DNA of 64,000 bases from assembly GCA_011390955.1 (NCBI GenBank), contig JAABRM010000005.1, positions 1-64,000 on the forward strand, written 5' to 3'. The number at the start of each line of letters is the position of its first letter. Positions within the stretch are counted from its first letter, which is position 1. Under the pieces are notes generated by a model that was given only the letters and a program-made list of their open reading frames with translations, made no database searches and was not told where the DNA came from. The translations under genes and the position numbers were made by a program. The stretch is from Oscillatoriales cyanobacterium. Its GTDB lineage: Bacteria; Cyanobacteriota; Cyanobacteriia; Cyanobacteriales; Laspinemataceae. This document shows, piece after piece, positions 51,244 through 60,060 of this stretch.

Positions 51244-51642
51244 CTAAATTAATTCACTAGGAGTCATAATGCGGGGAGTTTCTACGGGAAAATCTTGGGG
51301 ATTTCGGGTGACAATAACTTCTAATTGATTTACCACTGCCGTTCCATATTGAATGGCATCTTCAAAATCCGCAAAATTTGCCGATAAAGCCACCCGAATT
51401 GCTTCATCATTCACCGTAGCAATTTGGCAAACGTTGACTAACCAGTTTAAAAAATCTATAGTCCAGTCTTTGCCTCTTGCTTTACGAACGATATAATAAA
51501 TGTCGCTCAAAATAGAAGGGGAAACATATCCTTCAATTTCTTTTTGTTCCACCTTTAATAAAACTTGTTGACTTGCCGCAAAATAAGGCTGACGTTCTAC
51601 GGCTACATCTACAATGACATTGGTATCGAGTAAAACTTTCAT
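51244..51642 (-). CDS. PIN domain toxin (copy 1 of tandem TA duplication)
   Basis: 132 residues from the ATG at 51642: MKVLLDTNVIVDVAVERQPY (first Asp), YVSPSILSDIYYIVRKARG (second acidic position), then NFADFEDAIQYGTAVVNQLE and IVTRNPQDFPV for the last acidic residues. The last 60 residues are almost identical to the copy at 51950, while the first 75 are only about half identical. Overlaps its antitoxin by four bases. Confidence 0.87.
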   Translation of the reverse strand: MKVLLDTNVIVDVAVERQPYFAASQQVLLKVEQKEIEGYVSPSILSDIYYIVRKARGKDWTIDFLNWLVNVCQIATVNDEAIRVALSANFADFEDAIQYGTAVVNQLEVIVTRNPQDFPVETPRIMTPSELI

Positions 51643-51926
51643 AGGTCGTATTTTTCCTTGAGGGCTTCCCATCTTGCTTCATCTGGATCAAAATCTGGGG
51701 AAACGGGTGGGGCATTATCTAATAAATCTCGCAATGATTTCAGTTTAGATGCCGGTTTTTTTGGCTGTTCTGCTGATGGTTCGGGGGCTGACCCGTTAGG
51801 TTCTGGATTTGCTGTCACCGATCGCAATAAAATAATTTCGACTTCTCCTGGGGGAATATTCAGCGGTTCCGCTAAAATTAAATTACCGGCGCGATCGATG
51901 GTTCCTGTAGTTTTGTAAGCTTGCAT
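51639..51926 (-). CDS. antitoxin (copy 1 of tandem TA duplication)
   Basis: Ninety-five residues: MQAYKTTGTIDRAGNLILAE with PLNIPPGEVEIILL (AbrB/DUF2281-like beta start), a Pro/Ser/Glu linker, then LKSLRDLLDNAPPVSPDFDP and DEARWEALKEKYDL. The first 34 and last 20 residues equal copy 2; the toxin-facing middle differs. GGAG precedes the ATG by about 5 bases. Confidence 0.8.
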   Translation of the reverse strand: MQAYKTTGTIDRAGNLILAEPLNIPPGEVEIILLRSVTANPEPNGSAPEPSAEQPKKPASKLKSLRDLLDNAPPVSPDFDPDEARWEALKEKYDL

Positions 51927-51949
51927 ATTTTATCTCCTTATTTTACTCT

Positions 51950-52351
51950 CTATTGTAGCACTTGTCTAGGAGTCATAATCCGGGGAGTTTCTACGGGAAA
52001 ATCCTGGGGATTTCGGGTGACAATAACTTCTAATTGATTTACCACTGCCGTTCCATATTGAATAGCATCTTCAAAATCCGCAAAATTTGCCGATAAAGCC
52101 ACCCGAATTGCTTCATCATTCACCGTAGCAATTTGGCAATAAGTCAGTAGTTTCTGCAAAAACTCCATTGTCCATTCTCGGCCTTTCTGCTTCCGAATAA
52201 TATAATAAAGGTCACTAAATGTGGAAGCAGAAATGTAGCCTTGAAATCTGCCTTGTTCTACCAGAAAGAGAACTTGTTCACTTTCTTCTAAATAAGCTTG
52301 TCGTTCCAAGGCCACATCGACAATAATGTTGGTATCGATTAAAATCTTCAT
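51950..52351 (-). CDS. PIN domain toxin (copy 2 of tandem TA duplication)
   Basis: 133 residues: MKILIDTNIIVDVALERQAY, GYISASTFSDLYYIIRKQKG, then the shared CQIATVNDEAIRVALSANFA and IVTRNPQDFPVETPRIMTP block. Catalytic acids are intact. Overlaps its antitoxin by four bases. Confidence 0.87.
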   Translation of the reverse strand: MKILIDTNIIVDVALERQAYLEESEQVLFLVEQGRFQGYISASTFSDLYYIIRKQKGREWTMEFLQKLLTYCQIATVNDEAIRVALSANFADFEDAIQYGTAVVNQLEVIVTRNPQDFPVETPRIMTPRQVLQ

Positions 52352-52635
52352 AGGTCGTATTTTTCCTTGAGGGCTTCCCATCGTGCTTCGTCTGGATCGA
52401 AATCGGGGGGCGCAGGTTCGGTCTTTTCAAATAAACCGGCAAATGCTTTAATTTTGGAAGCGCGTTTGAGTTTTGGCTGTTCTGCTGATGGTTCGGGGGC
52501 TGACCCGTTAGGTTCTGAATTTGCTGTCACCGGCAATAAAATAATTTCTACTTCTCCTGGGGGAATATTCAGCGGTTCCGCTAAAATTAAATTACCGGCG
52601 CGATCGATGGTTCCTGTGGTTTTGTAAGCTTGCAT
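52348..52635 (-). CDS. antitoxin (copy 2 of tandem TA duplication)
   Basis: Ninety-five residues, the same start as copy 1, with a middle LKRASKIKAFAGLFEKTEPA unlike copy 1 and the shared PDFDPDEARWEALKEKYDL end. The different middle faces a different toxin N-terminal half, which suggests separate specificities. Confidence 0.8.
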   Translation of the reverse strand: MQAYKTTGTIDRAGNLILAEPLNIPPGEVEIILLPVTANSEPNGSAPEPSAEQPKLKRASKIKAFAGLFEKTEPAPPDFDPDEARWEALKEKYDL

Positions 52636-52719
52636 ATTTTATCTCCTTATTTTATCTTCTATTGTAGCATTTTTTGGCCAAAGATTCCAGAAACCGGGTT
52701 TCTCTTCGGGGGTATTAAA

Positions 52720-52748
52720 GTAGGGACACGGCATTGCCGTGTCCCTAC
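52720..52748. repeat. GTAGGGACACGGCA hairpin, second copy
   Basis: Identical to 46844-46872; here it lies between palindromes AGAAACCGGGTTTCT (52688) and AGAAACTTGGTTTCT (52765), downstream of cobN. Confidence 0.8.
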
Positions 52749-52799
52749 GGTGATTTCGCCAACAAGAAACTTGGTTTCTGGGGGTTTCTCTATCTTATT

Positions 52800-55700
52800 C
52801 TATCTTATATCTGATTTACTCTCAATAATTCCCTCCGCTTCTAATACCATATTCCGCAATCCTGAAATCATTGAATCCGGCGCATTTTGCCATAAACCCC
52901 GTTCTTTGGCTTCTAACAATCGTTCCGCCATATCCCGCAATGCCCAAGGATTTTTCTGCTGGATAAAAGCCTGCACTTTCTCATCAAAAATATAGGCATT
53001 TGCTACCCCTTCATACATATAGTCTGCGACGCAATTTGCGGTAGCATCGTAGGCAAATAAATAGTCTACAGTTGCGGCAATTTCAAACGCCCCTTTATAT
53101 CCGTGACGCATTACCCCAGCGATCCATTTGGGATTAATCACTCGCGATCGATAGACTTTGGCAATTTCTTCCCGCAATTGTCGCACTTTCGGTTTTTCGG
53201 GAATAGAATTATCCCCAAAATAAGTTTGCGGATTTTTGCCGGTGACAGACCGAACCGCTACGGTTAAACCTCCTTGAAATTGATAGTAATCATCGGAGTC
53301 TAATAGGTCATGTTCGCGGTTATCTTGGTTATGTAATACTATTTGCATTTCCTTTAACCGTTGGTTAAATGCTTCGGGGGCAGAATGCCCTTCCACATTG
53401 CCAGTAGAAGTGCCCGTATAAGCATAGCTACTCCAATTAATATAAGCCCGGGCTAAGTCTTCATCAGTTAGCCAATTTTGTGCTTCAATTAACCCTTGCA
53501 GTCCGGCCCCATAAGCCCCCGGTTTACTACCAAAAACCCGATAGCCCGATCGCACCTTTGCCTGTTCTGAATTTAACCCTAACTGTTGCCAAATTTTAGT
53601 TTCTGTTTGCACTTGAAACGCCAAAGGATTTTGGTCTGCGGGTTCATCTAAACTTGCCACTGCATTCACTGCGCGATCGTATAAATCAATCAAATTCGGA
53701 AAGCCATCCCGGAAAAACCCAGAAATTCTTAAAGTCACATCAACTCGAGGACGACCTAACACCGATAAGGGGATAATTTCTATATCCACTACTCGACGAG
53801 AAGGGCCATCCCAAACCGGACGAACTCCTAATAATGCTAACGCTTCAGCAATATCATCTCCCCCAGTTCGCATGGTGGAAGTTCCCCAAATTGATAACCC
53901 TAAAGTTTGGGGATATTCGCCATTTTCTTGAGTATAACGTAAGATGACTTCATCTGCCGCTTTTCGGCCAATATCCCACGCGGTTTCTGTGGGAATAGCG
54001 CGAATATCTACAGAGTAAAAATTGCGTCCGGTGGGCAATACTTCCGGTCTGCCTCTGGTGGGAGCACCGGAAGCCCCACTAGGCACATATCCGCCATTTA
54101 ATCCATGTAGTAATTGGCTAATTTCTTGCGGAGTTTCTTGTAGGGCTGGAAAGAGAAACTGGCGAATCCAGTTTAATTCTTGTTCCGTGGCTTTTCCCGG
54201 TATTGCCGATAAGTTTATTTGGCGATTATCCTGTAGGGGCGATTCGCGAATCGCCCCTAGATTTAGGGTAAAATTAGAAAATTTTCCGGGGTTTTGCATC
54301 ACCTGTTCGACTAATTCGGCGGCGATATTTTCTAACTGTTCGATCGCTTCTCCAATATGCCCATATTGGGGATGGATGAAAGCGGGATCGACGGTTAACG
54401 GGTCAAAATCTAGCCCTAAATCTTCTGCTAATGCACGAGTTAATCCCATCCGACCCACACCAGGACAACGGGCGATCGCGACAATTAAATCTCTTAATTG
54501 TCTGCCTTGGGGACATTGACCAAATATATGCAGCCCATCGCGAATTTGTGCCTCTTTTAACTCACAAAGATAGCCGTCAATATTGGCAATAATATCGGCG
54601 ATATTATCATCTTTAGCGGCGGATTTTGACTGATTTACATTATGATTATCCGATAAAGATAACTCCTGGTGTAAATTTTGGGCAAATAGCAAATTTGTAA
54701 TGCGATCGCGAATAATTGAAACCCTTTTTGGGTCTAAATTTTGGGCTTCATAATACTCATCAATTAATCTTTCCAATTCCAACAGCGGCCCATACAACTC
54801 AGCGCGAGTCATCGGCGGAGTTAAATGGTCAATAATTACCGCCTGGGCGCGGCGTTTTGCCTGGGAACCTTCCCCTGGGTCATTGACAATAAACGGATAT
54901 AAATGTGGCCAAGGCCCAAGGGCAATTTCGGGATAACAATTTTCCGATAAAGCTACCCCTTTTCCCGGCAGCCATTCTAAATTTCCATGTTTGCCGATAT
55001 GCACCATTGCATCAGCATCAAAATGCTGTTTTAACCAATAGTAAAACCCTAAATAATGATGAGTCGGTTCTAAATCAGGTGCATGATAATTTAAACTAGG
55101 GTCAAGTTCATAGCCTCTAGAGGGTTGAATCCCCACAAAGATGTTCCCCAACTGCATCCCAGAAATGGGAATATCACTATTTAATATAGTCTCTGGATTT
55201 TGCCAGCGATCGCTGATTTGGGCTTGCACTTCTGGCGGCAATGTGCTAAAATAACTATGATATTCTGCCCGGTTTAACTGTTGCCAAATCGGGCGAAATC
55301 CTTGCCCTTCTGGGTCATTAGTAATCCCCGTAGTTAGTCGGGTAATTAACTCATCCCCATCAGCGGGAATATCGCTGACAAAATAACCCGCTTTTTGCAA
55401 AGCTTTGAGGATTTCCACACAGCTTGCGGGAGTATCCAAACCCACCCCATTCGCTAAACGACCATCGCGAGTGGGATAATTAGCTAAAATTAAAGCAACT
55501 CGGCGTTTTTCTGGAGGAGTTTGTCGCAATTTTGCCCAATTTTTTGCCAAATCAGCCACAAATTCAATGCGATCGCGCACTGGCTGATAAACCACCACGG
55601 GAGTTTCAATATTATTATCCTGATTTTGGACTGATTTAAAAGAAATTGCCCGACTAATAATCCGCCCATCTACCTCTGGCAATGCCACATTCATCGCCAA

Positions 55701-56678
55701 ATCGCGAGGGGAAAGACCGGAAAATCCCGATCGCCATTGTTCCTCAGTGCCACTACTTAAAATAACTTGCAAAACTGGCACATCTAGCTGTTGCCAAAAC
55801 GAGATATTATTTGATGATTTAGTATAATTTTGAGCATTAGACTGAGAACTAGACACAGATTCTTGAGCGATCGCAAATCCGGTAGTATTCAAAATAACTT
55901 GAATATCTGGAAAATAAGATAAAATTTCCCCTTGCACATCGCGATCGCGCAAGGAAGAAACAAACAAAGGCACCGGGTCTAAACCTCTTTTAGCCAACGC
56001 CACACAAAGGGCATCAATGGGGGCCATATTCCCCGCCAAATAATGAGCGCGATAAAATAAAATGCCTATTTTAGGAGCAAGAAATGGGGCAAGAAATCGA
56101 GTTTTTGCCAAAAACCCGGTTTCTGAGATAAAATCATATCGACCCACCCTGGCCACCGAAACTGGCGCCGGAGGTTGATAACTTTTGCCCAAACAATTGT
56201 CAGCAATAAATTTCAGGGCATTTCGGGTATTTTCCACCCCGCCCTCGGTCAAATAGCGCCAAACTTGGTTAACCACCCGCAGGGGAACCGTGGAATGACC
56301 CATTAAATCTGGATCCGGGCGATCGTCTCCCGGCAACACAATCAAATAGCCGCCGGTCTGTTCCACCGTTGCTTTCACCACTTCCAACCCATAAGACCAA
56401 TAAGCGCGACCCCCCAGCAGCCGCAAAACGATCGCCTCAGCCTGAGCCAAAACCTCCTCAGCATAAGTATCAATACTCAACTGCTGCTGAAGTTGTAACA
56501 AATTGGTCACTCGTAACCCAGGAAAATCTTCTGGCAATTGGGTGACAGCCGCCGAAAGCACTTGAATATCCGTATCCGCAGCAGTGAGGAACACCAACGG
56601 CGCCGGGGTTTGTGCCACAAAAATGACCCCTTCCGTGTCAGAATTCCAGCCTCCGGGAATTGCAGCGAGACGGTGCAT
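52800..56678 (-). CDS. cobN: cobaltochelatase subunit CobN
   Basis: 1,292 residues, full length. The large subunit of the ATP-dependent cobalt chelatase inserts Co into the corrin ring during vitamin B12 synthesis, with ChlI/ChlD- or CobS/CobT-type AAA partners; it is related to ChlH of Mg chelatase. Recognisable blocks: IGILFYRAHYLAGNMAPIDA, ALILANYPTRDGRLANGVGL, HIGKHGNLEWLPGKGVALS, WGTSTMRTGGDDIAEALALL, VVDIEIIPLSVLGRPRVDVT and HGYKGAFEIAATVDYLFAYD. Two dispersed repeats are read in frame: AACCCGGTTTCTGAG near residue 190 and a CTGTAGGGGCGATTCGCGAA palindrome near residue 812. No partner subunit is nearby. Confidence 0.95.
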   Translation of the reverse strand: MHRLAAIPGGWNSDTEGVIFVAQTPAPLVFLTAADTDIQVLSAAVTQLPEDFPGLRVTNLLQLQQQLSIDTYAEEVLAQAEAIVLRLLGGRAYWSYGLEVVKATVEQTGGYLIVLPGDDRPDPDLMGHSTVPLRVVNQVWRYLTEGGVENTRNALKFIADNCLGKSYQPPAPVSVARVGRYDFISETGFLAKTRFLAPFLAPKIGILFYRAHYLAGNMAPIDALCVALAKRGLDPVPLFVSSLRDRDVQGEILSYFPDIQVILNTTGFAIAQESVSSSQSNAQNYTKSSNNISFWQQLDVPVLQVILSSGTEEQWRSGFSGLSPRDLAMNVALPEVDGRIISRAISFKSVQNQDNNIETPVVVYQPVRDRIEFVADLAKNWAKLRQTPPEKRRVALILANYPTRDGRLANGVGLDTPASCVEILKALQKAGYFVSDIPADGDELITRLTTGITNDPEGQGFRPIWQQLNRAEYHSYFSTLPPEVQAQISDRWQNPETILNSDIPISGMQLGNIFVGIQPSRGYELDPSLNYHAPDLEPTHHYLGFYYWLKQHFDADAMVHIGKHGNLEWLPGKGVALSENCYPEIALGPWPHLYPFIVNDPGEGSQAKRRAQAVIIDHLTPPMTRAELYGPLLELERLIDEYYEAQNLDPKRVSIIRDRITNLLFAQNLHQELSLSDNHNVNQSKSAAKDDNIADIIANIDGYLCELKEAQIRDGLHIFGQCPQGRQLRDLIVAIARCPGVGRMGLTRALAEDLGLDFDPLTVDPAFIHPQYGHIGEAIEQLENIAAELVEQVMQNPGKFSNFTLNLGAIRESPLQDNRQINLSAIPGKATEQELNWIRQFLFPALQETPQEISQLLHGLNGGYVPSGASGAPTRGRPEVLPTGRNFYSVDIRAIPTETAWDIGRKAADEVILRYTQENGEYPQTLGLSIWGTSTMRTGGDDIAEALALLGVRPVWDGPSRRVVDIEIIPLSVLGRPRVDVTLRISGFFRDGFPNLIDLYDRAVNAVASLDEPADQNPLAFQVQTETKIWQQLGLNSEQAKVRSGYRVFGSKPGAYGAGLQGLIEAQNWLTDEDLARAYINWSSYAYTGTSTGNVEGHSAPEAFNQRLKEMQIVLHNQDNREHDLLDSDDYYQFQGGLTVAVRSVTGKNPQTYFGDNSIPEKPKVRQLREEIAKVYRSRVINPKWIAGVMRHGYKGAFEIAATVDYLFAYDATANCVADYMYEGVANAYIFDEKVQAFIQQKNPWALRDMAERLLEAKERGLWQNAPDSMISGLRNMVLEAEGIIESKSDIR

Positions 56679-57466
56679 AATAATTGAATCTCCGAAAGTA
56701 CAGCAATTCAGTTTAGATCATTTTTCCTGCCCTAGTAGATTAATGACTTAGTAGCGGAGGCATGAGAAATCGAGTTTTTGCAAGGCTAACGGGTAATTCG
56801 GAAAAAATAGTAAAAAAACCCAGTTCCGGGAGTAATTACACTGAGACTATATATCTGCACCAGTCCTAATTCTTTGAAGCCAAGCAAAATCTTAAAACTT
56901 TAGAGAGATTTTCCGAGGTTTCTCGATCTATATGGTATATTGAAAACCCAAAATTCGCGGAAAACAAATATGCTATACTCTGCTATACTTAGAAGTAAAA
57001 CTGGAACTAAGGTTAAACCATCACAAACATTCAGCTAGACTATTTTCTCCGACTCAAATCAATGGCTCAAATCAATGACTCAAATCAATGGCTCAAATCA
57101 ATGACTCAAATCAATGGCTCAAATCAATGGCTCAAAAATATGTCCGCCATTACAGACCCTTAAGAATTGCGAAAATGCTCTGTTGATTTTTTTATCCCAT
57201 GATTAAATTTTGATGAAGAAATCAAAAAACCATGCGATGCTAAAATTAACTGGAAGCGATGCAAAAGCCAGTCAAAAATACGCGCCAACTTTACCACCGT
57301 AAAGATTATCCCAATTTAAAACCAGCAGGCATAATCAACAATGTCATTGTCTTTGGGAAACTAATTTCGCTTTTGTTGTTAAGATCGGGATAACTTTTCA
57401 GCTTATTTTTTACATAAATAAGTTTTATTGATTGTAACTGTAAATTAGCTTACATTTTTTGGTAAA
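56679..57466. other. long divergent intergenic region between cobN and histidine kinase
   Basis: 788 bases, A+T-rich, with no supported ORF. It holds the 13-bp tandem repeat at 57053-57130. A CATGATTAAATTTTGATGAA stretch and TTTTACATAAATAAG boxes lie near the kinase start. No cobalamin riboswitch signature (for example the B12 box GCCACTG) was recognised upstream of cobN. Confidence 0.35.
57053..57130. repeat. 13-bp tandem repeat CTCAAATCAATGR
   Basis: Six full copies, the last base of each unit running G, A, G, A, G, G, followed by a degraded seventh (CTCAAAAATATGT). Confidence 0.9.
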
Positions 57467-59788
57467 ATGGTAGATTTAGAGATAAGTTATTACTTAATTT
57501 ATGACACGATCGATCCGCTTATGGTGGCTTTTGAGGAACTCATTCAGCCTCTAAATGCCATCTGGATTCGAGAACAGTTACGAGCAGACCAAGCGGCAGG
57601 GTTAAACGCGATCGCATGGACAGAATTTAGTTTATTTTTGTCAGAAAAATTTAATGGCTTAGTTTTGATTGGGGAAAGATCGTCTGACCCAACCAACCCA
57701 GGAGAAAGAATTCAGATCGGCTTAACTTTTCAACCAGAGGCGATCGCGAGTTTTTGTACTCAATTAAGCAGTTTATCCGACTTATCCAGCGATCGCATAA
57801 CCGAAATAGAAAAAGCCTGCGGCAACCTTCAACCGAACGATGGTAAAATCCAAAGTCAATTTACGATCCGGTTACTAGAACTCATCTCCAGGAAGCGAGC
57901 GATCGCCCCGGAAACATCACCCATGAGTGATGAAAGTGAATATCCATTTGTTTCTGTTTGTCAACCAATTGAAAATGCCTTACAGCAACAGATTAAACAA
58001 GAAAAACTCCTGTATCAAGTCACCACTCAAATTCGCCAAAGCTTAGAATTACCAGTAATTTTATCCACAGCGGTTGAAGCAGTGCGTCGTTGTCTAGAAG
58101 TAGATCGACTATTAATCTATGAATTCGACCAAAATTCACAGCGGGAAAAACTAGAAAATTCACAGAAAAATAATGCTGAGGTTATCCCAGAAAATCAAAC
58201 CCAACTCAATAATTGTTGCGGTTGCACAACTTATGAATCAAGAACCTCACCAGAGATTCCTTCGATTCTAGAGTTAGAATTGCAAGATGATTTAGCCGCA
58301 TATTTAGAGCTAAAAAATTTAGCAGTAAACCAATTTTCTGTACCGATTAATAACATTAATAACGTCGAGGTAAATCAAGAAAATATCTTACATTTCATCC
58401 AAATAGCTCAGATCAAGTCTGAGCTATTGTTGCCAATTGTGGTCGAGAAAAAACTTTGGGGTATCCTGATTGCTCACCAATGTTCTACCATGCGGGAATG
58501 GCAAGAAAACGATCGACGATTTCTCCGGGATATTGCCGATCATTTGGCGATCGCGATTAGTCAAGCCTTACTTTATCGGCAATTGCAGCAACACAAACAA
58601 ATCTTAGAAGAACGATTTCAAAATCAGAACCAAGACTTGCGAGATGCGTTGATTGCCGCTGAAGCTGCGAGTAGATCGAAAAGTGAATTTTTAGCAGCGA
58701 TGAGTCACGAATTGCGGACTCCTTTAACTTGTGTAATCGGGATGTCTTCCACCTTACTCCGTTGGTCATTTGGTCAACTGAGTGAGAAGCAACGTCATTA
58801 TCTAAAAACCATCCACGATAGCGGAGAACATCTCCTAGAACTGATTAATGATATCCTGGAACTCTCTCAACTAGAAGCGGGCAACGCTGTTTTAAATCTC
58901 CAAGAAATTTCCTTGATTCAATTAGCGGAGCAAATGCTGCTCAAAATGGCCGAAAAAGCCAGTAATAGAGAAATTTCTTGGCAAAGAGATTTTCAGCTTA
59001 AACCAGAAGAAGATCGGTTAATTGCTGATGCGCGGCGAATTCAACAAATTTTGTATAACTTGTTAAGTAATGCCATAAAATTCACTCCCCAAGGTGGTCA
59101 AGTAACTGTGAGGTTTTGGCGAGAAAATCATAAAATGATTTTGCAAGTTGAAGATACTGGAGTCGGTATTTCTCCAGAGCATAAACCGCTGATTTTTAAT
59201 AAATTTCAGCAGTTAGATAGTTCCTATCATCGCCGATATGAGGGAACTGGATTGGGTTTGGCTTTAACCAAACAACTGGTAGAATTGCACGGGGGTTGGA
59301 TTAATGTAACTTCAGAAGTCGGAGTGGGTTCAATTTTTACCGTAGAGTTACCGATCAAAAAAATTAACCATCCTCCATCACTTCCAGTCACCGAACCGAT
59401 ACCTAATCAGAATGGGTTAAGCAGAATCGTTTTAATTGCCGAAGATGAGGAAACTGCCACAACGGTTTGCGATTTGCTGACCCATGCTGGTTATCAAGTC
59501 GTTTGGCTCGTTGATGCTCTTAATGCTTTGCTGAATATAGAAGTGTTGCAGCCTAAGTTGGTGATTATTGAAACTCCTTTATCCGACGTTGAAGCTTCCG
59601 AACTCATCGAAGATTTAAGGAAAAAATCCTCAACAAATTCCGGAAAAATTTTAGTCTTAATGACCAATTACTTACTTCCTGAAGATTTGAATAGTTTTTG
59701 GGAAGCTGGTGCCGACGATTATTTAGTTAAACCGTTAAAACCTGATTCTTTTCTAAATAAAATTCAGGGTTTATTTATGCAAAATTAA
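57467..59788 (+). CDS. hybrid histidine kinase with GAF domain and pseudo-receiver
   Basis: 773 residues. N-terminal 160 residues unknown. A GAF domain (about 185-385, starting LELPVILSTAVEAVRRCLEV and containing LWGILIAHQC) lacks an obvious bilin Cys-His. HisKA has SHELRTPLTCVIG (His near 414). HATPase has NLLSNAIKFTPQGG (N box), VEDTGVGIS (G1) and GTGLGLALTKQL (G2), so the kinase is intact. The C-terminal receiver-like domain (about 650-773) keeps the acidic pair (IAEDEE), the Thr (VLMTN) and Lys (LVKPL), but the phospho-accepting Asp is Glu in VIIETPLSD. It is probably a soluble sensor; no partner regulator is adjacent. Confidence 0.9.
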   Translation: MVDLEISYYLIYDTIDPLMVAFEELIQPLNAIWIREQLRADQAAGLNAIAWTEFSLFLSEKFNGLVLIGERSSDPTNPGERIQIGLTFQPEAIASFCTQLSSLSDLSSDRITEIEKACGNLQPNDGKIQSQFTIRLLELISRKRAIAPETSPMSDESEYPFVSVCQPIENALQQQIKQEKLLYQVTTQIRQSLELPVILSTAVEAVRRCLEVDRLLIYEFDQNSQREKLENSQKNNAEVIPENQTQLNNCCGCTTYESRTSPEIPSILELELQDDLAAYLELKNLAVNQFSVPINNINNVEVNQENILHFIQIAQIKSELLLPIVVEKKLWGILIAHQCSTMREWQENDRRFLRDIADHLAIAISQALLYRQLQQHKQILEERFQNQNQDLRDALIAAEAASRSKSEFLAAMSHELRTPLTCVIGMSSTLLRWSFGQLSEKQRHYLKTIHDSGEHLLELINDILELSQLEAGNAVLNLQEISLIQLAEQMLLKMAEKASNREISWQRDFQLKPEEDRLIADARRIQQILYNLLSNAIKFTPQGGQVTVRFWRENHKMILQVEDTGVGISPEHKPLIFNKFQQLDSSYHRRYEGTGLGLALTKQLVELHGGWINVTSEVGVGSIFTVELPIKKINHPPSLPVTEPIPNQNGLSRIVLIAEDEETATTVCDLLTHAGYQVVWLVDALNALLNIEVLQPKLVIIETPLSDVEASELIEDLRKKSSTNSGKILVLMTNYLLPEDLNSFWEAGADDYLVKPLKPDSFLNKIQGLFMQN

Positions 59789-60060
59789 TCCCCAGTCAAG
59801 TTTAGACTATCGGCAGTAAAAACCAAATCAGTAAAAACCAAATCTGCTTTAATCCTAAATCCGGTTTGCCAAGCCGAATTTAGGATGATTTTTTTTAGTA
59901 TTTAATTAAATGTTATATTACTAGGAATAGTTTTGAGTTTACCGACAAAAATTTCATCGGTTAACATAACTTAACATTAGAGGGGAATTCAACCATTTTT
60001 TATAGGCTGAGATTAGAATGGCAATGAAGATAGTCGGCTCAGTTTTAAGGAACCTTCTCT

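Noticed and set aside
56679-57466. Cobalamin riboswitch upstream of cobN
   Set aside because: No B12-box-like sequence or expected stem pattern could be recognised on the minus strand.
57467-59788. Phytochrome or cyanobacteriochrome assignment for the GAF kinase
   Set aside because: The GAF domain has the general fold motif (LIAHQC) but I see no chromophore-binding Cys-His at the expected place.
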